From Akkermansiaceae bacterium (GTDB lineage Bacteria > Verrucomicrobiota > Verrucomicrobiia > Verrucomicrobiales > Akkermansiaceae), in the NCBI GenBank assembly GCA_903827375.1, contig CAIKHZ010000020.1, positions 1-38,941 on the forward strand: a DNA stretch of 38,941 bases, written 5' to 3'. Each line of letters starts with the position of its first letter. Positions within the stretch are counted from its first letter, which is position 1. A program made the position numbers and the translations under genes. The notes beneath the pieces are model-generated. The model saw only the letters and a program-made list of their open reading frames with translations. It ran no database searches and had not been told where the DNA came from. This document shows, piece after piece, positions 34,082 to 38,941 of this stretch.

Positions 34082-35185
34082 ATGAACCGATCAAAATTCA
34101 CCCGCCGCGATTTTCTAACATCCGCCGCCACGGGCGCCCTGGGGGCCTGCGCGCTGCCCGCGCGGGCGGCTGACACCGCCACGGAGGCCCCGGCCCCGGC
34201 GGATCCGGCCGCAGCCGGCAGCCAGCGACTCACGCTCGCCCAATTGCGCAAGTGGGAGGCGCTCCAGTACGGGATGTTCATCCACTTCGGCATGAGCACC
34301 TTTGTCCAGAATGAGTTGCCCGACGGCAAGGCACCCGCCACGACCTATGCGCCCGACAAGCTCGATGTGGAGCAATGGGTGTCGGTGGCCCGGGACGCGG
34401 GCATGAAGTATGCCGTGCTCACGACCAAACATGTGGCCGGGCATTGCCTGTGGCCTAGCAAGCACACCGATTACACGGTGGCTAACAGTACAAACAAAAC
34501 CAACGTATTGGAAAAATTCTGTGAGGCATGCCGCAAGAAGGGCGTGCTGCCGGCCTTCTACTATTGTTCCTGGGACAACCACAACCGTTTCGGCAGCAAG
34601 ACGCCCTCGGACGGCGGCCCGTGGGGGGGCATGAACGGCATCCCCGGTGCCGATCCCAACCTGCCACCCTACACCACCTCGCTCTATCAGTATTTCCAAA
34701 CCGCCCAGATCACCGAGTTGCTCACCCAGTTCGGTCCGATCGCCGAGATGTGGATCGATATCCCTGGCGTGCTCGGCCGCGGCTACCGGACGTTTCTCTA
34801 TCAACACATCGCCTCGTTGCAGCCGCAGACGCTCATCATGATGAATAACGGCATCGGTAATCCCGATGCCGTCGCCTACGCCTGGCCATCGGATTTGTTA
34901 GCTATCGAACGCAATGTCCCGGCGGGAACCGGCCACCGCAAGTGGCATGAGATCGAGGGCAAGAAATATTATATCCCCGGCGAAGTCTGCGACCCCATCG
35001 GCCGGGATTGGTTCTGGGTGGCGGGCGACAAACCGCGGGCCGACGAGGTGCTGGCGAAACAGTTCGAGACCTGCCGCGCCGGCGGTGCCAATTTCCTGCT
35101 GGATGTCCCCCCGGACAAACACGGCCTGATTCCCGACGAGACCGTGGCCGCCCTCACCCGCCTGCGCAAGAACGTGAAGATCTGA
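34082..35185 (+). CDS. Tat-exported alpha-L-fucosidase (GH29)
   Basis: A 367-residue glycoside hydrolase family 29 protein that releases alpha-L-fucose. A Tat signal (MNRSKFTRRDFLTSAATGAL) is followed by the (beta/alpha)8 barrel: WEALQYGMFIHFGMSTF, KYAVLTTKHVAGHCLWPSK and EMWIDIPG, where Asp226 is the expected nucleophile. The usual family block has a Phe-Asp-Gly there (WFDG), so WIDIP is a variant. The barrel is short and lacks the C-terminal sandwich of typical fucosidases. The ATG at 34082 is 22 bases after the esterase stop, so the genes are co-transcribed. The linkage preference is unknown. Confidence 0.85.
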   Translation: MNRSKFTRRDFLTSAATGALGACALPARAADTATEAPAPADPAAAGSQRLTLAQLRKWEALQYGMFIHFGMSTFVQNELPDGKAPATTYAPDKLDVEQWVSVARDAGMKYAVLTTKHVAGHCLWPSKHTDYTVANSTNKTNVLEKFCEACRKKGVLPAFYYCSWDNHNRFGSKTPSDGGPWGGMNGIPGADPNLPPYTTSLYQYFQTAQITELLTQFGPIAEMWIDIPGVLGRGYRTFLYQHIASLQPQTLIMMNNGIGNPDAVAYAWPSDLLAIERNVPAGTGHRKWHEIEGKKYYIPGEVCDPIGRDWFWVAGDKPRADEVLAKQFETCRAGGANFLLDVPPDKHGLIPDETVAALTRLRKNVKI

Positions 35186-35198
35186 TACAGTCCATGAT

Positions 35199-38183
35199 AT
35201 GAAAACATCCTATTGCGCGGCGACACTTATGGTGTGCGCCATCACCCTGCAGGCGTTCGCCAGCGATTTCGAGTTGGAGGCATCTAACGAACCTAGTGGC
35301 GCCTCGTCCTCCCGCAGTGTAGCGGCGGCGGATTTGCCGTTTCCCGGGGAGATGGAGTGTGTGCCGCAACCGTTCTATCGGCGTCGCGCTGATGGCAAGC
35401 CCGGCCGCGAGATGACCCTTAACTTCAAAGCTGTGAAGTTGGAGGGAAGGGCGCAGGTGGAACTGGTGGTGGACGGTCTGACTGAAACCACCGAGTTACC
35501 GCCGGTGGCGGGCGGGGTTGTTAGTTGCCGTGTGCTGTTGCCGACCGACGTGGGAATGAAGCGGGAGGCACAGGTTGCCCTGACCTTGCGCCAAGGCGGC
35601 AGGGAGTTGAAGAAGACCGTCAAGGTGCCTCCGATGCGCTATTGGACGGTTTTTCTCTATCCACACTCGCATGTGGACATCGGTTACACCGCGCCGCAGA
35701 AGATCATCGAGTTCATCCACAAGCGCAATATCGATGAGGGAATCAAGCTGGCCGAGGCAACCAAGGAGTATCCGTTAGGTTCCCGTTACCGATGGAACCC
35801 CGAAATCACCTGGCCAGTGGAGCGACTTTGGCAGACGCAGCCCGAACAACGTCCACGCATCCTGCAAGCGATCCGCGACGGACGGTTGTGTGTGGACGCC
35901 AGCTACTTGAACCTCGACACCAGTGTTTGCTCCGACGAGGAGTTGTTCCATGCGTTCCGCTTCAGCCGCGAATTACAAAAACTAACAGGCGTGCCGATGG
36001 ACACCCTCCAACAGATGGATGTTCCCGGCTTTTCATGGGGCTTGGTGCCGGTGATGGCGCAGGAGGGCGTGCGCTATATCATGGCCTGGCCTAACACCGA
36101 CCGTGCAGGCAACGCCCATAACGGGATTGACCAGCGCCCGTTCTGGTGGGTCGGTCCTGATGGCAAGTCGAAGGTGCTTTTCCTCCAGCCAGGAGGTTAT
36201 GGCAACAGTGGTAGCATGGGCAAAGGCGGTGCCACCGGCCGACCGTGGTTTGGCCAGCGCGACGCCGACAAGCTCCCCGCAGTCATCAAGACCGGCAGCG
36301 CCAATGTGGACTTCACTGGTCAACTCGTCGGCATGGAGAACGCAAAGCACCCTTATGATTTTCTGGTGCTCTCGTGGTGCCTGTGGGATAACTGCCCGCT
36401 CGATGCCGACATCCCGGATGCGGTCAAGGCATGGAATGAACAATATATCTATCCGCATTTGGTCATCGCCGGCGGCCACGAGATCATGTCATCCATTGAA
36501 AAGAAATATGGTGACCAGTTGCCAGTTGTTAGGGGCGACTACACCGAGTACTGGACCGACGGGCTGGGCAGTGCCGCTCGTTTAACAGCCATGAATCGCA
36601 ACGCCAAGGAAAAGCTCACCCAAGCGGAATCGCTGTGGACCATGCTCCATCCCGGCAAATCCGCGCCACGTTGCGAATTCGATGAGGCTTGGCGCTGCAT
36701 CGCCCTGGGATCCGAGCATACCTGGTGCGCTGAAAACCCGACCGAACCGTTTTTCCAGGAAAACATTTGGAAGGCCAAACAGGACGTCTTCCGCCAGGCC
36801 AATGATCGCACGCAAGACTTGTTCGATGAAGCCATGGCACCTGCGACCGATAAGTCCAACGGCGCACTCGGCCCGCCCGAGGGACCCGCCAATGGCGGTG
36901 TGGCGGTGTTCAACACCCATTCTTGGAAACACGGTGGATTGGTGACTCTGACAAAAGCGGAAAGCGCGCCCGGTGATCGTGTCACCGACGAGCAGGGCAA
37001 GGACGTCCCTGCCCAGCGTCTGACCACTGGCGAACTGGTGTTTCTAGCAGCCGATGTCGCAGCATTCGGCTCGCGGCATTATCGCGTGGTGAAAGACAAG
37101 TGTCCGCTGGTCGCCGGCTGCAAGCTCACCGGCACGACCCTCGATAACCAGCACTTGCTCGTCACACTCGACCCCCTCACCGGCAACATCACCCAGCTAG
37201 TGAACCTTGCCACCAAGCGCAATCTTGCCGACATCAAGGTCAACGGTGGTCTCAATGCCTTCCGCTGGTTGCCGGCCAACCGCGACGAACCCAAAGCCGA
37301 TACCGACATCGCCATCACCTCCGTCGAATCCGGACCGGTGCTCGTCGAATTGCGCGTCACATCCAAGGCCACCGGTTGCCGATCGGTTAGCCGCAGCGTG
37401 CGCTTGGTCGCAGGCCAACCGTGGCTGGAAATCAGCAACGTCGTGGATAAACTGCCGCTCGTCGCCAAGGACGGCATCCACTTCGGTTTCGGTTTCGACA
37501 TCCCTCAGGGCCGCACCCGCGTGGACATTCCCTGGGGCGTGATGGAAATGGAAAAAGACCAGTGGCCCCAGGCCAACCGCAACTGGATCGCCATGCAACG
37601 ATGGCTTGATATATCTAACGAAAATGACGGCGTTACCTGGTGCTCGCTTGACACGGCGCTATTTGAATACGGTGCCATGACGGCTAACATCGCCACTGGC
37701 TGGGGCGGCAACGGGCCGTGGCTGCGCAAGCTAGAACCCAGCTCGACGGTTTACTCATGGGCGATGAACAACCACTGGCATACCAATTTCCCGCTGACCC
37801 AGGACGGCCCGGTGATGTTCCGCTATCGCATCCTGCCGCATGGCGCGTATGACGCGGCTGCCGCCAATCGTTTCGGCCTCGAGCAGTCGCAACCGCTCGC
37901 CCACGTCGCCGCCAACGTCGATCCCAAGCTCAAGCCGCTGGTCGCCGTGGACAACGACCGCGTGTGCGTGACCATCCTCAAGCCAAGCGCCGACGGCAAG
38001 TCCGCCATCATCCGCCTGCGGTCCCTCTCCGATAATCAGGAATCTGTTAAACTCGCATTCCCCGGAGGCGCTCCAAAATCCGTTCGTCTATGCGCTCGTG
38101 AGGAAACCCCCGGCGAGTCCGCAGGCGCATCCGTCTCCTTGCTTCCATACGGTCTCCTCACGCTTTGTGCGGAATTTTATTGA
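35199..38183 (+). CDS. Exported alpha-mannosidase-like glycoside hydrolase (GH38)
   Basis: A 994-residue enzyme resembling GH38 alpha-mannosidases. After a Sec signal (MKTSYCAATLMVCAITLQAF) and a sandwich domain comes the barrel with the zinc motif HSHVDIGY (His156 and Asp160), the presumed nucleophile in QQMDVPGFSWG (Asp274) and GSEHTWCAE (His). Long C-terminal sandwich domains follow and end near the stop. Retained metal and nucleophile residues suggest an active alpha-mannosidase. Last gene of the operon, 13 bases after the fucosidase stop; with that gene and the GH63-like gene it points to a mannose/fucose-bearing glycan such as an N-glycan-type substrate (inference). Confidence 0.85.
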   Translation: MKTSYCAATLMVCAITLQAFASDFELEASNEPSGASSSRSVAAADLPFPGEMECVPQPFYRRRADGKPGREMTLNFKAVKLEGRAQVELVVDGLTETTELPPVAGGVVSCRVLLPTDVGMKREAQVALTLRQGGRELKKTVKVPPMRYWTVFLYPHSHVDIGYTAPQKIIEFIHKRNIDEGIKLAEATKEYPLGSRYRWNPEITWPVERLWQTQPEQRPRILQAIRDGRLCVDASYLNLDTSVCSDEELFHAFRFSRELQKLTGVPMDTLQQMDVPGFSWGLVPVMAQEGVRYIMAWPNTDRAGNAHNGIDQRPFWWVGPDGKSKVLFLQPGGYGNSGSMGKGGATGRPWFGQRDADKLPAVIKTGSANVDFTGQLVGMENAKHPYDFLVLSWCLWDNCPLDADIPDAVKAWNEQYIYPHLVIAGGHEIMSSIEKKYGDQLPVVRGDYTEYWTDGLGSAARLTAMNRNAKEKLTQAESLWTMLHPGKSAPRCEFDEAWRCIALGSEHTWCAENPTEPFFQENIWKAKQDVFRQANDRTQDLFDEAMAPATDKSNGALGPPEGPANGGVAVFNTHSWKHGGLVTLTKAESAPGDRVTDEQGKDVPAQRLTTGELVFLAADVAAFGSRHYRVVKDKCPLVAGCKLTGTTLDNQHLLVTLDPLTGNITQLVNLATKRNLADIKVNGGLNAFRWLPANRDEPKADTDIAITSVESGPVLVELRVTSKATGCRSVSRSVRLVAGQPWLEISNVVDKLPLVAKDGIHFGFGFDIPQGRTRVDIPWGVMEMEKDQWPQANRNWIAMQRWLDISNENDGVTWCSLDTALFEYGAMTANIATGWGGNGPWLRKLEPSSTVYSWAMNNHWHTNFPLTQDGPVMFRYRILPHGAYDAAAANRFGLEQSQPLAHVAANVDPKLKPLVAVDNDRVCVTILKPSADGKSAIIRLRSLSDNQESVKLAFPGGAPKSVRLCAREETPGESAGASVSLLPYGLLTLCAEFY

Positions 38184-38271
38184 GAAACGAATCACAGGAC
38201 GGTTGGCGTCAACCCAAACCTCAAGTGCCACAGCTTCGCCCGTCTTGCCCGCTTGCACTGAGTACGGGCGT

Positions 38272-38706
38272 TTACTGCGGAAACTTCGATTTGGGTCTCG
38301 CCGATGGCGGCGTCATCGGTGCGGAAGTAGTCGGGGTGGCGCTCAGGGGACTGAACACGTCGAGTTGACCGACACCCTGCGCGTTGGTGGTGAGCCGGAT
38401 GGCAGTGGCCTCCACCTGGGTGAAGGTCCTGCTCCAGACTTGGCTGTAGGCGGTGCCGCTCCATACCGGGGCCCACGCTCCGGCGGGGTTTTGATATTCA
38501 AGAGTGACGGCAATGCTCTGCGCGGTGGGCTGGGTGCCGTTGTCAAATTGGATGTCGGCACGGCCAATCGAACGGGTACCACCGAACGGAATAGCAAGAG
38601 TGGCGGTGGCCGCGCCAGAACGCCATGACGTCGAGCGGTTGGCGTCGACCGCCTTGGCCGCCTCATATCCTAACGGAACTTCCAGACTTTGCCGACACTC
38701 GATCAT
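38272..38706 (-). pseudogene. 5'-truncated discoidin (F5/8 type C)-like domain remnant
   Basis: A 144-codon frame convergent with the mannosidase gene. It encodes GYEAAKAVDANRSTSWRSG, IGRADIQFDNGTQPTAQSIA and AIRLTTNAQGVGQLDVFSP, the pattern of an F5/8 type C carbohydrate-binding domain usually found at the C-terminus of large exported hydrolases. No signal peptide or catalytic part precedes it; upstream on the same strand lies a different, possibly transposase, reading frame ending at 38726. It is probably the tail of a gene cut by an insertion. It could also be a small stand-alone gene from the ATG at 38706. Confidence 0.5.
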
Positions 38707-38725
38707 CCCGGTTTTCCTGTTGAAA

Positions 38726-38941
38726 TCAGGGTTTTTTGCTCGTTTTGCGGCGGTCTTGAAGTTTCACCTGCGTGACTACATCGGGACCCGCGGCGGGGAG
38801 GTTCTTGGGTAGGGTCACTCCGGCCGCGCCCAGCAGTTGCGCTTGGATGGTGCTGGGGTCGGGCAAATGGCGGCTCACGCTTCGGCCACTGGTTTTGTCG
38901 TATATCTCAATCACACACAACTTCGCCAGTTCGGTCAGACC
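38726..38941 (-). CDS. Possible transposase C-terminus (partial)
   Basis: A frame open to the window edge on the minus strand, ending at a TGA at 38726. The visible 71 residues include TELAKLCVIEIYDKTSG, SRHLPDPSTIQAQLLGAAG, VTLPKNLPAAG and a basic end (LQDRRKTSKKP). The order of a beta-strand pair, 'Lp-x-x-x-x-Q-x-x-LL', then 'LP', resembles the C-terminal end of IS1634/IS4-type DDE transposases. This is similarity of pattern recalled without a search, so the call is tentative. Its position beside a truncated domain fits an insertion sequence whose other end lies outside the window. Confidence 0.4.
   Translation of the reverse strand, partial: GLTELAKLCVIEIYDKTSGRSVSRHLPDPSTIQAQLLGAAGVTLPKNLPAAGPDVVTQVKLQDRRKTSKKP

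Noticed and set aside
1..38941. An apparent excess of CTAAC/GTTAG 5-mers (for example ATATCTAAC at several places), considered as an uptake or Chi-like signal.
   Set aside because: A rough count of about 55 in both orientations matches the roughly 56 expected at this length and composition.

Overview
The window comes from a GC-rich (about 60%) chromosome that looks like Verrucomicrobiota, probably Verrucomicrobiales. The evidence is a giant beta-helix protein built of 'TWTG...W...W.DG' and passenger-repeat modules with the 'DPDxDGIPNLxEYxLGG' C-terminal signature, several Tat-exported sugar isomerases and glycosidases, a hydrazine-synthase-alpha-like cytochrome, and an outer-membrane biogenesis set (OmpH/Skp, LpxD, a TorF-like barrel). 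Few starts have a Shine-Dalgarno sequence, so several were chosen by family alignment. No tRNA, rRNA or CRISPR array was seen.

Layout. 1-4835: 3' part of the giant beta-helix protein, with a probable single-base frameshift near base 140. 5042-7613 (+): GYF_2/DUF805 membrane protein, Tat-exported sugar isomerase, unknown membrane-anchored protein. 7659-14084 (-): MFS transporter, 30-codon Tat-signal-like orphan, dihaem HzsA-like protein, GH32 fructan hydrolase and a doubtful small ORF. 14479-15312 (+): second exported isomerase. 15330-22057 (-): fabI, a HAD phosphatase, a cbb3-oxidase maturation group (TauE/SafE-like protein, an unlisted 51-codon membrane peptide, ccoG), then leuD, a Uma2 nuclease-like gene and leuC. 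22170-22968 (-): small membrane protein and two tiny related Cys-rich lipoprotein-like genes. 23184-28802 (+): ompH, lpxD, an EF-P homologue with an unusual tip loop, LysM protein, TorF-like porin, terminator, and an N-acetylmuramoyl-L-alanine amidase. 28829-29198: a fold-back element with 108-bp near-perfect inverted arms, abutting a 5'-truncated HigB/RelE-type toxin remnant. 29708-38183 (+): a four-gene exported glycan-degradation operon (GH63-like, sialate-O-acetylesterase-like, GH29 fucosidase, GH38 mannosidase). 38272-38941 (-): discoidin-domain remnant next to what may be a transposase C-terminus.

How it fits together. The window mixes envelope housekeeping (lipid A, periplasmic chaperone, peptidoglycan amidase, porin), leucine biosynthesis and cytochrome oxidase assembly with a saprophytic carbohydrate lifestyle: fructan hydrolysis and removal of fucose, mannose, glucose-like residues and acetyl groups from a complex glycan. 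The least explained parts are the fold-back element with its toxin remnant, and the small membrane and lipoprotein genes.
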